Positions 21,539 through 30,841 of a DNA stretch of 64,000 nucleotides are shown here, piece after piece. Each line of letters begins with the position of its first letter. Within the stretch, counting starts at the first letter, position 1. Both the position numbers and the translations under genes were made by a program. A model generated the notes under the pieces. The model made no database searches. It was not told the origin of the DNA and saw nothing but the letters and a program-made list of their open reading frames with translations. This stretch comes from Paracoccus sediminilitoris (GTDB taxonomy: Bacteria > Pseudomonadota > Alphaproteobacteria > Rhodobacterales > Rhodobacteraceae): positions 62,001 through 126,000 of the forward strand of contig NZ_QJPK01000011.1 of the NCBI RefSeq assembly GCF_003259195.1, read 5' to 3'.

Positions 21539-22489
21539 ATGGGCAAGCACAAGGTCATCTTTGACACCGATCCCGGCGTGGACGACGCGCTTGCCCTCTG
21601 CTACCTGGTGCGGCATCCGCAGGTGCAGCTGGTGGGCGTGACGACGGTGTTTGGCAACGCCCCCGTGGCGGTCACGACGCGAAACGCGCGGTTCCTGTTG
21701 CGGTCCTGGGGCGTGACGGTCCCGGTCCATGCGGGTGCCGCCCAATCACTGACCCCCGACATGCCGACCGCGGATTTTCCCGTCCACATTCACGGGCAGA
21801 ACGGTCTGGGGAATATCGACATTGCCGAACAGCCCGTCGATGAACCCGACAGCGCCGCGCAGTTCATCATCGACCAGGTTCGCGCCGATCCCGGCAATAT
21901 CCGCATCCTGGCCGTCGGTCGGATGACCAACCTGGCGCGTGCACTGCAGATGGCCCCCGATATTGCCGACCTGGTGGGCGACGTGGTCATCATGGGCGGT
22001 GCCTTCCGCGTCCCCGGCGACATCACCCCCGCCGCCGAGGCCAATATCTGGGGCGACCCGCTGGCCGCCGACATGGTCTTCGGGGCCGACTGGCATGTCA
22101 CGGCGATCCCGCTGGACCTGACCACGCGGACTCTGATCACGCGGCGCGAGTTGCAGGCCATTGCGGCCAGGGGTGGGGAGGGCATGCAGCTGGTGGCGGA
22201 CCTGTCGCAGGACTATATCGGGTTCTACGGTCAGGCGGGTTATGACGGTATGGTCATCCATGACTGCTGCGCCGCGGTCTTTCTGACCGACCCCGATCTT
22301 TTCCGCCTGATCCACGGACAGGTCAGGGTGCTGTGGCAGGGGATCGGTCTTGGCCTGACCATCATGAACCCGCGCGACCGTAAAGGCCCGGATGCCGAAT
22401 GGGCGGGTCTGCCGCTGCAGGCCTATGGCGCAGATGGCGACACGGACGCGATCCTGTCGCGCATTGCGCAGATCTGCGGCGGCAATTAA
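21539..22489 (+). CDS. Nucleoside hydrolase (inosine/uridine-preferring family)
   Basis: 316 aa from ATG 21539, with AGGAACGG just upstream; the frame is open far upstream but that stretch is antisense to the EEP gene. The Ca-binding motif DTDPGVDDALAL (about 9-20) and the second family motif VIHDCCAAVF (about 239-248) are present, as is the loop DVVIMGGAF. It hydrolyses the N-glycosidic bond of ribonucleosides to free base and ribose in purine/pyrimidine salvage. Stand-alone gene between oppositely oriented or unrelated genes. Confidence 0.92.
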   Translation: MGKHKVIFDTDPGVDDALALCYLVRHPQVQLVGVTTVFGNAPVAVTTRNARFLLRSWGVTVPVHAGAAQSLTPDMPTADFPVHIHGQNGLGNIDIAEQPVDEPDSAAQFIIDQVRADPGNIRILAVGRMTNLARALQMAPDIADLVGDVVIMGGAFRVPGDITPAAEANIWGDPLAADMVFGADWHVTAIPLDLTTRTLITRRELQAIAARGGEGMQLVADLSQDYIGFYGQAGYDGMVIHDCCAAVFLTDPDLFRLIHGQVRVLWQGIGLGLTIMNPRDRKGPDAEWAGLPLQAYGADGDTDAILSRIAQICGGN

Positions 22490-22644
22490 TACCGCTCAGG
22501 TGAACGATGGTGCGCGATTATACCGCCATATCGAACACAGAAGGCGATAATTTGTGACTAATCAATGACGGTCGAGGCTCTTATCTGACAGTCATCGAAA
22601 CGGCGCAGTCGTTTCCCTGACATTCACATACGGAGACTGAAACC

Positions 22645-22896
22645 ATGAAAACCATCATGATCGCAATGACCGCCCTGACCCTGGCAACCGGCGCAGCAGG
22701 TGCCGCAGTCAGCGCCCGCAACGAACGCCCCGACGCCATCAACACCGTCGTCGCCGTCGAAACCATGGACGTCCGTGCAGATTCGGTGATGACCTCGGCC
22801 GAACTGGCCCGCGCCAACCTGAACGGCGATGAAATCCTGACCGTCACCGCCTTCCCGACCAGCACGAAAGTTGCAACCGACAACCAGGACCGCTAA
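22645..22896 (+). CDS. Small secreted protein, 83 aa, unknown
   Basis: Signal peptide MKTIMIAMTALTLATGAAGA followed by a mature part of about 63 residues that is polar and weakly acidic (ETMDVRADSVMTSAELARAN, then NGDEILTVTAFPTS). No cysteines and no known domain. GGAGACTGAAACC precedes the ATG, a clear ribosome site. Its stop overlaps the open frame of the LysR gene by a base, but the likely LysR start is further on. No function can be assigned. Confidence 0.75.
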   Translation: MKTIMIAMTALTLATGAAGAAVSARNERPDAINTVVAVETMDVRADSVMTSAELARANLNGDEILTVTAFPTSTKVATDNQDR

Positions 22897-22909
22897 TGGT
22901 TCAGAAGCT

Positions 22910-22938
22910 GGTCGGTTCCGTCACGGAACCCTCCGACC
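22910..22938 (+). terminator. Hairpin after the small secreted protein
   Basis: GGTCGG-TTCCG-TCA-CGGAA-CCCT-CCGACC folds into a two-part stem (5 bp inner, 6 bp outer with a 4-base bulge) just after the stop at 22896. There is no immediate T-run, so terminator function is plausible rather than certain. Confidence 0.4.
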
Positions 22939-23033
22939 GTCATGTCCAGTTCGGGCATGGCGGTCTTTCTTTATCTGGCACCGGGCCTGCGGGCGTCTTG
23001 GCTGAACGCGACGGGTCCCTGTTGGACATCGGC

Positions 23034-23915
23034 ATGGATATCAAGGTTCTCCGCAGCTTTGCGGCCATCATCGACGAGGGAAGCTTTGCCAATGCCGCGC
23101 GCAAGGTCGGCATTTCCAAAAGCATGTGCAGCAAGCTGATCTCTGATCTCGAGGCGGATCTGGGAACGCGGCTGCTGACGCGCACCACGCGGGCGGTCAA
23201 GCCGACGGCCATCGGACTCAGCTTTTATGCCGAAATCAGTGACATCCTGGCCCGGCTGGACGCCGCGACCGAGGCCGTGCGCGCGGCTTCGCAGCGCCCA
23301 TCGGGGCCCCTGAAGCTGGCCAGTCCGGTGCAATACACGCTGAAGGTCTTTCAGCCGCATCTGGTCCGCTTCATGGAGGAACATCCCGACATCCAGCTGG
23401 ACGTGACGCTGGACGACGGGCGATCGGACATGACGCGCGACGGGTTCGACGCGGTCATCCGGATCGGCAACCTGGAGGACAGTACCCTTCATGCCCGCAA
23501 GCTGCATGATGCGCGGATCATGCTGGTCGCTTCGCCCGAGTACATCGCCGCCAAGGGCAGCCCGGACAGTCCCGCCCAGCTGCGCGATCATCAATGCCTG
23601 CATTACACCAACCTGCGCGGTCCCAGCACATGGCCCCTGCGCCATGAAAACGAGGTGATCTATCAAAAGATCACCCCGGCCTTTTCGTCGAATAACGGGG
23701 AATTGCTGCGGTCGCTGGCCGTGGCCGGCAAGGGCATCGCGCTGGCACCGGAATTTCAGGTCGCCGATGACCTGGCGCAGGGGCGGCTGGTGCCGGTCAT
23801 GCCCGACTATGCCCTGCCCGGCGTGCCGGTCCATGTGCTCTATTCCAGCCGCAAGCTGGTGACGGCCGCGCTGGCCAGTTTCCTGGATTTTGTGGGTCAC
23901 CTGAACCTGGACTGA
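23034..23915 (+). CDS. LysR-family transcriptional regulator
   Basis: 293 aa from ATG 23034; the frame is open back to 22896 but the upstream 46 codons lie over the hairpin and do not resemble LysR proteins. Helix-turn-helix at about residues 3-62 (LRSFAAIIDEGSFANAARKVGISKSMCSKLISDLEADLGTRL, with the RTTRAV wing). The effector domain contains SSNNGELLRSLAVAGKGIALAPEFQV. This resembles the DsdC/CrgA-like subgroup that often controls a neighbouring oxidoreductase. Target unknown; the flavoprotein gene downstream is in the same direction, 83 bases on. Confidence 0.88.
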   Translation: MDIKVLRSFAAIIDEGSFANAARKVGISKSMCSKLISDLEADLGTRLLTRTTRAVKPTAIGLSFYAEISDILARLDAATEAVRAASQRPSGPLKLASPVQYTLKVFQPHLVRFMEEHPDIQLDVTLDDGRSDMTRDGFDAVIRIGNLEDSTLHARKLHDARIMLVASPEYIAAKGSPDSPAQLRDHQCLHYTNLRGPSTWPLRHENEVIYQKITPAFSSNNGELLRSLAVAGKGIALAPEFQVADDLAQGRLVPVMPDYALPGVPVHVLYSSRKLVTAALASFLDFVGHLNLD

Positions 23916-23998
23916 CGGGCTGGTGACAAATCGCCGCCTTGCACCGGTCGGCCCGACCTGCCCTGATGGGGCGTGCGGCACAAGGCAGGGGGCCATTC

Positions 23999-24922
23999 AT
24001 GACCGATCAGGTGACCATCATCGGCGCGGGCATCACCGGCATTGCCTGTGCAAGGCTGCTGCACCGGGCCGGCCTTTTCGTGCGTGTCTTCGACAAGGGA
24101 CGGGGCATCGGCGGACGAATGGCCACGCGGCGCGGCCCCCAAGGGATGCAATTCGATCACGGCGCCCAGGATCTGCCGGTGTCCGACCCGCAATTCCTGG
24201 CGATGCTGCAGGGGCTTGGCGATGCGGTGGCGCCGTGGGGTGATCGCGGGTGGGTCGGACGCCCCGGCATGTCCGATGTCGTGCGGGCCATGGCCGCCGG
24301 TCTGGATGTGACCCAAAGCGCGATGGTTGCCGGGCTGCGTCGCGATGGGGCGGGCTGGCAGATTGCCATCGACGACCGCTGGCAGGATGCGGGCCGGGTG
24401 GTTCTGGCCATTCCCGCGCCCCAAGCCCGCGACCTGTTGGGCTGCGATCATCCCTTTGCGGCGGCGCTGGATCAAGTGACCTATGACCCCTGCGTCACGA
24501 TGATGGCAGGCCTGTCGCCCGATGCGCCCCGGCCCTTTGCCTGGGCCGAGGGATCGGGGGCCGCCGCCTGGATCGCCCATGACGGCGCCAAGCCGGGGCG
24601 CCAAGGCCAGCCGCTGGCGACATGGGTCATGCAGGCCGATCCGGAATACAGCGCCCGCCATATCGATCTGGCCTTCGACGATCTGGCGGCGATGATGGCC
24701 CCGGTTCTGCTGGACCATCTGGGAGCGGAACCGCGTCATCTGCAGCACAGTGCGGCGCATCGCTGGCTTTATGCCCGTGCCTCCCGCCCGCTTGGAGAGG
24801 CTTTCCTGGCCGATATGGATGCGGGTCTGCTGGTCGGCGGCGATTGGGCGCTTGGGCCGACCGCGCGGGACGGATGGTCCAGCGGCACCGCCATGGCGGC
24901 CCAGATACTGCGCCATGGATAG
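23999..24922 (+). CDS. Renalase-like FAD-dependent amine oxidase/oxidoreductase
   Basis: 307 aa from ATG 23999 with GCAGGGGG upstream. FAD-binding VTIIGAGITGIACARLLHRAG (about 5-25) is followed by VFDKGRGIGGRMATRR, the short GG-doublet variant typical of renalase-like proteins, and a C-terminal FAD contact GLLVGGDWALGP. Renalase homologues in bacteria oxidise wrongly reduced (2- or 6-dihydro) NAD(P)H isomers, but the substrate here is not proven. Its last 8 bases overlap the start of the ABC1-kinase gene, so the two are probably co-transcribed. Confidence 0.8.
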   Translation: MTDQVTIIGAGITGIACARLLHRAGLFVRVFDKGRGIGGRMATRRGPQGMQFDHGAQDLPVSDPQFLAMLQGLGDAVAPWGDRGWVGRPGMSDVVRAMAAGLDVTQSAMVAGLRRDGAGWQIAIDDRWQDAGRVVLAIPAPQARDLLGCDHPFAAALDQVTYDPCVTMMAGLSPDAPRPFAWAEGSGAAAWIAHDGAKPGRQGQPLATWVMQADPEYSARHIDLAFDDLAAMMAPVLLDHLGAEPRHLQHSAAHRWLYARASRPLGEAFLADMDAGLLVGGDWALGPTARDGWSSGTAMAAQILRHG

Positions 24923-26237
24923 GCGCCCGCCCCGGCCCCTTGCCGTCCCCTCGGGTCGGTTGACGCGGCTGATGCGGATCGGGGGGCTGGCCACCGGCAT
25001 CGGCAGTCGGGCCATCGCGCAGGGCTTGGGTCAGTTGGCGACCGGTCGTCGCCCCGATGCCCGCGAATTGCTGATGACGCCGGCGAATGCCGCCCGTCTT
25101 GCCGCGCAGCTGTCGCGGATGCGCGGTGCGGCGATGAAGGTGGGCCAGCTGGTCTCGATGGAGACGGGCCAGTTCCTGCCCCCGCAACTGGCCGTGACCT
25201 TGGAAGGATTGCAGGCCGGTTCCGATCATATGCCCGAACGCCAGCTGAGAACCGTGCTGACCCGGGCCTGGGGCGATGATTGGCAAATCCGCTTTTTCCG
25301 GTTCGACATGACGCCGACCGCGGCGGCCTCGATCGGACAGGTGCATCGGGCGGTGACGCGGGACGGGCGCACTCTGGCGGTCAAGGTTCAGTATCCGGGC
25401 GTCCGGGCCAGCATCGACAGCGACGTAGACAATTTGGGGATGCTGCTGCGCCTGTCAGGATTGCTGCCCCAGGGTCTGGACATCGCGCCCATGCTGACCG
25501 AGGCCCGCCAGCAGTTGCATGCCGAAGCTGATTATCTCGCCGAGGCCGCCAACATGACGGCCTATGGCAAGGTGTTGGGTGACCGTCCGGGCATCGTCAT
25601 GCCGGCACCAGATATGGCTCTGACCTCGGATCAGGTCCTGGCGATGGATTTCATCGACAGCCAGCCGATCGACAGCCTTGTGACCGCCCCCGCCGAGACG
25701 CGCGACCGGGTGGGGCAGGACCTGATCGATCTGGCCATGGATGAATTGTTCACGTTCAACCTGATGCAGACTGATCCGAACTTCGCCAATTACCGCTGGC
25801 AGGGGGACAGCGGTCGCATCGTGCTGTTGGATTTCGGCGCCCTGCGCGGCTTTTCCACCGATCTGGCACCGAAATACAAGGCGCTGCTCCGGGCGGGACT
25901 GGCGAATGACCAAGCGGCTTTGCAAAAGGCTGCCATCAACATCGGCTATCTGGCGCCAAATGCCGGTGACGAACAGCGGGTCGCAGTGCTGCAGATGCTG
26001 GACCTGGCCTTCGCGCCATTGCGTCGGGGCGGGATCTTTGATGCCGCGGAAACCCTGATCCCGCAGCAGATCGCCGATATCGCCCTGCGCCTGTCCAAGT
26101 CCCCCCGCGCGGCGTATATGCCACCGCCAGAGGTCATGTTCCTGCATCGCAAGCTGGGAGGCATGTTCCTGCTGATGGCGCGCCTTCGGGTGCGGATTGA
26201 CTTTGAACGGTTGCTGGCAAGGCTGAACGTCAGCTAG
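24915..26237 (+). CDS. ABC1/UbiB-family atypical kinase
   Basis: 440 aa from ATG 24915. Family motifs in order: KxGQ as MKVGQLVSMETGQF (about 75), alanine-rich loop TAAASIGQVH, VAIK-type lysine in LAVKVQYPG, ExD as EADYLAEA, catalytic TDPNFANY (for the usual HADPHPGN), and LLDFGALRGF. The H-to-T change before D and F for P are modest deviations. These atypical ATPases assist ubiquinone biosynthesis or lipid extraction in the inner membrane. Overlaps the flavoprotein gene upstream by 8 bases and converges on the next gene by 8 bases. Confidence 0.87.
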   Translation: MDRRPPRPLAVPSGRLTRLMRIGGLATGIGSRAIAQGLGQLATGRRPDARELLMTPANAARLAAQLSRMRGAAMKVGQLVSMETGQFLPPQLAVTLEGLQAGSDHMPERQLRTVLTRAWGDDWQIRFFRFDMTPTAAASIGQVHRAVTRDGRTLAVKVQYPGVRASIDSDVDNLGMLLRLSGLLPQGLDIAPMLTEARQQLHAEADYLAEAANMTAYGKVLGDRPGIVMPAPDMALTSDQVLAMDFIDSQPIDSLVTAPAETRDRVGQDLIDLAMDELFTFNLMQTDPNFANYRWQGDSGRIVLLDFGALRGFSTDLAPKYKALLRAGLANDQAALQKAAINIGYLAPNAGDEQRVAVLQMLDLAFAPLRRGGIFDAAETLIPQQIADIALRLSKSPRAAYMPPPEVMFLHRKLGGMFLLMARLRVRIDFERLLARLNVS

Positions 26238-26490
26238 ATCGTTCGGCCATGCTGTCGCCTGCCAAGGTGGCGATACGGGAGAATTCATCGGCCATGGCCA
26301 GCTCCAGCGCGCTTCCCTCTGTGGGGACGGCACCCGGATCTTCTTGTCCGTCCCGCATCACCTCGCGGTTGTCCATCCAGTCCATCATGGCGGTCCGATC
26401 GGCCTCGGGCAGGGCGGCGATCAGGCGAGCCAAGATGCGGCGATGGGCCAGCATGCGACCCTCGAATGCGCTTGGGGTGGGTTCGGTCAT
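26230..26490 (-). CDS. Small hypothetical protein, 86 aa
   Basis: Start at ATG 26490, where AAAGGAAA lies at ideal distance; the open frame extends 43 codons further without a ribosome site. Soluble, helical and acidic: MTEPTPSAFEGRMLAHRRIL, then ADRTAMMDWMDNREVMRDG and a C-terminal ALELAMADEFSRIATLA. No recognised domain. It converges on the ABC1-kinase gene with an 8-base overlap. GC-rich codon use is normal for the window, and the strong ribosome site argues that it is expressed. Confidence 0.65.
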   Translation of the reverse strand: MTEPTPSAFEGRMLAHRRILARLIAALPEADRTAMMDWMDNREVMRDGQEDPGAVPTEGSALELAMADEFSRIATLAGDSMAERSS

Positions 26491-26629
26491 GGCAATTTCC
26501 TTTCGCGGACTGGGGTTGAACCCGCGCCCGTGCCACGAAGTTCCTAAGGTGGAACAACCACGCCATGCGCGTGTTGGGACCCGCAAACCGTGCAAGGGGT
26601 CAGGCGGGGGAAATGCCATGTGGGACTAG

Positions 26630-27229
26630 GTGTCCGAAAACAGCGGGATCGTCCAGGCGGGAATGGCGACCGTCACGGCGATGGTCTGGATGGTCTATCT
26701 GCACATCATCGTGTCCGGGCTGCGGCGACAGCGTCGGACCGAAATCTTGGTGCATCTGGGCGGCGCACGCGACCTGTCGGCTCGCATCTTGGTCAGCAAT
26801 TTGGGGTTCGAGCCGATCTATGTATTGGAAATCATGCTGTCGGTGCGCACGGCGCAGGGCGAACGCATCTCCTCGGTCGCCGACCGGACCGAGATCGCGC
26901 GCGAACAGCACAGGACCCCGCGCGAGGCGACCCTGCAGGGGCCGCTGAAATCGGGCGATTCCGTGGATATCGGCAGCGTCACCGACCTTCTGGACCGCGC
27001 CCGCCACAACAGTTTCGACAATATCGACATCGAGGACATCACCGAGGTCGAGGTGACGGTCGCTGCGCTGACATCCGCCGACAGCCGCGTCGCCGCCGCC
27101 ACCCGCCGTTTCCTGTTGAAGCATAACGAGGAAACGATCTGCCTGCTGCCCAGAAACCTGTACGCCAAGCAGATCAGATCGCGCTGGCGCCGCCGCCAGA
27201 TCGAACAGCAACTGCGCCAGATGCTGTGA
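26630..27229 (+). CDS. Hypothetical protein with one N-terminal membrane helix, 199 aa
   Basis: GTG start at 26630 with GTGGGA a few bases upstream. One membrane segment at about residues 11-29 (GMATVTAMVWMVYLHIIVSG) is followed by a basic RRQRR, which predicts a cytoplasmic C-terminal domain. That domain is rich in beta-type residues (LSARILVSNLGFEPIYVLEIML) and ends in a strongly basic helix (RSRWRRRQIEQQLRQ). I do not recognise the family. It ends 4 bases before the convergent UDP-glucose dehydrogenase gene. Confidence 0.7.
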   Translation: MSENSGIVQAGMATVTAMVWMVYLHIIVSGLRRQRRTEILVHLGGARDLSARILVSNLGFEPIYVLEIMLSVRTAQGERISSVADRTEIAREQHRTPREATLQGPLKSGDSVDIGSVTDLLDRARHNSFDNIDIEDITEVEVTVAALTSADSRVAAATRRFLLKHNEETICLLPRNLYAKQIRSRWRRRQIEQQLRQML

Positions 27230-27232
27230 CGG

Positions 27233-28408
27233 TCAGTCCGCCCCGAACAGGTCGCGAGTATAGATGCGGTCGCGGACATCATGCAGGTCCTGGGTCACGC
27301 GGTTGGCGACGATCAGGTCGGCGCGTGCCTTGAACTGGTCCAGATCCGCGACGACATCGGATCCGAAGAAGCTGTCCTCGGTCATCGCGGGTTCATAGAC
27401 GATGACTTCCAGCCCCTTGGCCTTCAGCCGCTTCATGATGCCCTGAACGGCGCTTTGGCGGAAATTATCCGAACCGGCCTTCATGACCAGACGATAGATG
27501 CCGACGACCTTGGGGTTTCGCGCCAGGATTGCCTCAGAAATGGTGTCCTTGCGGGTGCGGTTTGCGTCGACGACGGCGGCGATCAGGTTCTGCGGCACAT
27601 CGCGGTAATTGGCCAGCAACTGCTTGCTGTCCTTGGGCAGGCAATAACCGCCATAACCGAAGGACGGGTTGTTGTAATGGGTCCCGATCCGCGGATCGAG
27701 GCCCACGCCTTCGATGATCTGGCGGCTGTCCAGGCCTTGAGCCATGGCATAGCTGTCCAATTCGTTGAAATAGGCGACCCGCAGCGCAAGATAGGTGTTG
27801 GCGAACAGCTTGATCGCCTCGGCTTCGGTCGATCCGGTCAGCAGGATCGGCACGTCGTCGTCCAGCGCCGCCTCGGCCAGCAGGTCGGCAAAAGCGCGCC
27901 CGCGGGGGCTGTCCTCGCCCACCACGATCCGCGACGGGTGCAGGTTGTCATGCAGCGCCAGCCCCTCGCGCAGGAATTCCGGGCTGAAGATGACCTGGTC
28001 TGTTCCCATCTTGTCGCGCACCTGGCGGGTGAAACCCACGGGAACCGTCGATTTCACCACGATCAGCGCCTGCGGGGCCAACCGGATCACGTCTGCGATG
28101 ACCGCTTCGACGCTGGAGGTGTCGAAATAATTCGTCACCGGATCGTAATTCGTGGGCGTGGCGACGATCACCACGTCGGCGTCGCGATAGGCCTCGGCGG
28201 GGTCGGTCGTCGCCGTCAGGTCCAGCTTGCGATGGGCCAGATGATCCGAGATGTCGTCGTCGACGATGGGACATTTCCGCCCGTTCAGCATCGCGACGCG
28301 GCTTTCATCCACATCCAGCGCGCGGACGCTGTTTCGTTCGGCCAGCAGGACGGCGTTCGACAGACCGACATAGCCGATCCCGGCCACCGCAATTCGTTTT
28401 CCCGCCAT
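27233..28408 (-). CDS. ugd: UDP-glucose 6-dehydrogenase
   Basis: 391 aa from ATG 28408 (TTGGAACGG upstream; the open frame beyond lies in the hairpin region). NAD-binding [20 protein letters not shown] (about 4-23), [18 protein letters not shown], and the catalytic cysteine in [10 protein letters not shown] (about 252-261). It oxidises UDP-glucose to UDP-glucuronate for capsule, LPS or exopolysaccharide. The size is that of the short bacterial/KfiD-type enzymes. It lies downstream of malate synthase but is separated by a hairpin, so they need not share a transcript. Confidence 0.92.
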   Translation of the reverse strand: MAGKRIAVAGIGYVGLSNAVLLAERNSVRALDVDESRVAMLNGRKCPIVDDDISDHLAHRKLDLTATTDPAEAYRDADVVIVATPTNYDPVTNYFDTSSVEAVIADVIRLAPQALIVVKSTVPVGFTRQVRDKMGTDQVIFSPEFLREGLALHDNLHPSRIVVGEDSPRGRAFADLLAEAALDDDVPILLTGSTEAEAIKLFANTYLALRVAYFNELDSYAMAQGLDSRQIIEGVGLDPRIGTHYNNPSFGYGGYCLPKDSKQLLANYRDVPQNLIAAVVDANRTRKDTISEAILARNPKVVGIYRLVMKAGSDNFRQSAVQGIMKRLKAKGLEVIVYEPAMTEDSFFGSDVVADLDQFKARADLIVANRVTQDLHDVRDRIYTRDLFGAD

Positions 28409-28459
28409 ATGCCGTTCCAAGCCCCGCTGATATTTGCCGAACCAGCTTAGCAGGTGGCG

Positions 28460-28482
28460 CGGGCGCCGCAATGGCGCCCGCA
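28460..28482 (-). terminator. Hairpin between malate synthase and ugd
   Basis: GCGGGCGCC (28460-28468), loop GCAAT, GGCGCCCGC (28474-28482): a perfect 9-bp stem 20 bases past the malate synthase stop. No T-run follows in the leftward direction, so it may terminate weakly or stabilise the mRNA end. Confidence 0.5.
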
Positions 28483-28502
28483 TTCACCTTTCGGAGGAGA
28501 GA

Positions 28503-30644
28503 TCAGGCAGCCCGCTTGGCCTTGGCCCGCCATGCGTGCAGAGCCGGTTCGGTATAGCCCGAGGGCTGGTCCGCGCCGGTCAGGATCAACTCCCGGGCCG
28601 CGTTGAAGGCGGGCCCGTCGAAATCCGGTGCCATCGGGCGATAGGCGGGATCGCCTGCGTTCTGGTCATCGACCTTGGCGGCCATGCGGCGCAGGGCTTC
28701 CTCGACCTGATCCCGCGTGATCAGCCCGTGTTCCAGCCAATTGGCCAGGTATTGCGCGCTGATCCGGCAGGTGGCGCGGTCTTCCATCAGCTGCACGTCG
28801 TCGATGTCGGGCACCTTGGAACAGCCGATGCCCTGGTCGACCCACCGCACGACATAACCCAGGATCCCTTGCGCGCTGTTGTCCAGTTCGCGCATTACCT
28901 GGTCCTGCTGGATCGGGCCATCGGCCAGCGCCGGCGTCAGCAGCAGGTCTAGGCCTGGCAGGGGCTCGTCCTTCAGGTCTTCCTGACGCGCGGCGACATC
29001 GACCTGATGATAGTGCAGCGCATGCAGGACGGCTGCGGTGGGGCTGGGCACCCATGCCGTCGTGGCGCCCGATTTCGGGTGGCCGATCTTGACCTCCAGC
29101 ATCTCGGCCATGGCGTCGGGCTTGGCCCACATGCCCTTACCGATCTGTCCCCGCCCCTTCATGCCCGCGGCCAACCCGATCAGCACGTTGCGATCCTCGT
29201 AGGCCTTCAGCCAGGTCGAGGTCTTCATGCCGTCGCGCCCGACGAAGGGGCCCGCCTGCATCGAGGTGTGTATTTCATCGCCCGTGCGGTCCAGGAAGCC
29301 GGTGTTGATAAAGACGATGCGGTTGCGAATCGCATGGATGCAGGCGGCCAGGTTCGCACTGGTGCGGCGTTCCTCATCCATCAGGCCCAGCTTGACGGTG
29401 TTGGGCGCAAGCCTCAGAACCTTTTCGACATGGGTAAAGACTTCATCGGCGAATGCCGCTTCGTCGGGGCCGTGCATCTTGGGTTTCACGACATAGATCG
29501 CGCCCGCCCGGCTGTTGCCCAGACCTTCGGTCCGTTTCAGATCGTGGATGGCGCAGGCGGTGGTGACCATCGCATCCATCAGGCCCTCGGGGGTCGGCTG
29601 ACCGTCGATCCGCACGGCATCGGTGGTCATCAGGTGACCCACATTGCGCACCAGCAGCAACGCGCGACCGGGCAGGGTCAGCGTGCTGCCGTCGGGGCGG
29701 GTGATCTGGCGGTCATCGGCCAGGCGGCGGGTCATGGTCTTGCCGCCCTTCTCGAAGCTCTCGGTCAGGTCGCCCTTCATCAGGCCCAGCCAATTGCCAT
29801 AGACGGCCACCTTGTCGGCGGCATCGACAGCGGCGACGCTGTCCTCGCAATCCTGGATGGCGGTCAGGGCCGCCTCGATCACGATGTCGCGCAACCCGCT
29901 GGCGGATGCCGCGCCGATGGGGTGGTCGGGGTTCAGAACCAGTTCGACATGCAGCCCGTGGTGACGCAAAACCAGCGCCGTATCCGCGCCGTCCGTGCGG
30001 GTGCCGACGAAGGCCGCCGGATCGGCCAGGGCCACGTCCTGACCGTCGACCGTCGCGCGCAGACCTGCCGCGTCGGCGGCATAGGCCGTCACATCGGCAT
30101 GGCTGCCTTGGGTCAGCGGAAAGCTGTCGTCCAGGAATTGCGCCGCCCTTGCCACCACCGCATCACGGCGCGCCGTGTCGAACCCGCCCGAAGGCACCGG
30201 CCCCATCACGTCCGATCCGTATAGCGCATCGTAAAGCGATCCCCACCGCGCATTCGCCGCGTTCAGGGCAAAGCGGGCATTGCTGACCGGCACGACCAGT
30301 TGCGGACCGGCCAAGGTCGCGATCTCGGGGTCGACACTGCCGTTTTCGACGCTGAAAGGCGCAGGTTCCGGCACCAGATAGCCGATTTGGGTCAGGAATG
30401 CGCGATAGGCCGCAGGGTCCATATCGGGATTGGCACGGTGCCAGTCGTCGATCTGCCCCTGCAGCGCGGCGCGCTGATCCAGCAGCGCCCGGTTCCGTCC
30501 GGCGAATTCCGACAGCAGATCGGCATAGCCCTTCCAGAAATCATCCGGCTGCACGTCGGTGCCCGGCAGCACCTGCGTGTCGATGAAATCCGCAAGCCGG
30601 CCGTCGATCTGAAGGCCGTGGCGATGGGTGGTGCTGTCGGTCAT
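28503..30644 (-). CDS. glcB: Malate synthase G
   Basis: 713 aa from ATG 30644 with GGAGGAAC upstream; the open frame runs back another 35 codons into the promoter. The long single-chain G isoform (about 720 aa) condenses glyoxylate with acetyl-CoA to malate in the glyoxylate cycle. Conserved pieces seen: NARWGSLYDALYGSD, LEVKIGHPKSGATTAWVPSPTAAVLHALHYHQ, FINTGFLDRTGDEIHTSM and the terminal VEEALRRMAAKVD. Isocitrate lyase is not in the window. The divergent siderophore-interacting gene shares its 197-base promoter region. Confidence 0.96.
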   Translation of the reverse strand: MTDSTTHRHGLQIDGRLADFIDTQVLPGTDVQPDDFWKGYADLLSEFAGRNRALLDQRAALQGQIDDWHRANPDMDPAAYRAFLTQIGYLVPEPAPFSVENGSVDPEIATLAGPQLVVPVSNARFALNAANARWGSLYDALYGSDVMGPVPSGGFDTARRDAVVARAAQFLDDSFPLTQGSHADVTAYAADAAGLRATVDGQDVALADPAAFVGTRTDGADTALVLRHHGLHVELVLNPDHPIGAASASGLRDIVIEAALTAIQDCEDSVAAVDAADKVAVYGNWLGLMKGDLTESFEKGGKTMTRRLADDRQITRPDGSTLTLPGRALLLVRNVGHLMTTDAVRIDGQPTPEGLMDAMVTTACAIHDLKRTEGLGNSRAGAIYVVKPKMHGPDEAAFADEVFTHVEKVLRLAPNTVKLGLMDEERRTSANLAACIHAIRNRIVFINTGFLDRTGDEIHTSMQAGPFVGRDGMKTSTWLKAYEDRNVLIGLAAGMKGRGQIGKGMWAKPDAMAEMLEVKIGHPKSGATTAWVPSPTAAVLHALHYHQVDVAARQEDLKDEPLPGLDLLLTPALADGPIQQDQVMRELDNSAQGILGYVVRWVDQGIGCSKVPDIDDVQLMEDRATCRISAQYLANWLEHGLITRDQVEEALRRMAAKVDDQNAGDPAYRPMAPDFDGPAFNAARELILTGADQPSGYTEPALHAWRAKAKRAA

Positions 30645-30774
30645 GCTGTTCCTCCGGATTGCGGTGGAATCGGGTGCCACCGCCTGATGCGTCAGCTTGG
30701 CATACGACAGCGCGGGCGCTTTGCCAAGTATTTTGAAAAATCCTTCCATTAAATTGCAAAAGCCGGGCCGTGCT

Positions 30775-30798
30775 TTTTGTCAAAATTAGTTGACAAAA
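30775..30798. promoter_or_regulatory. Palindrome in the glcB / siderophore-interaction gene gap
   Basis: TTTTGTCAA (30775-30783) and TTGACAAAA (30790-30798) are a perfect 9-bp inverted repeat with a 6-base spacer. Each arm contains TTGACA in outward orientation, so each could be a -35 box for one of the two divergent genes, and the palindrome could also bind a dimeric regulator. No good -10 is obvious at 17 bases on either side. Confidence 0.55.
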
Positions 30799-30841
30799 TT
30801 TGTGGGGAATATCACACCTTCTGCAAAGGAAAGGTTTCGCC

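Noticed and set aside
30750..30762. TTGCAAA in the malate synthase promoter as a RamB-type site
   Set aside because: A single 7-base match without a second copy is expected by chance in this AT-richer gap.
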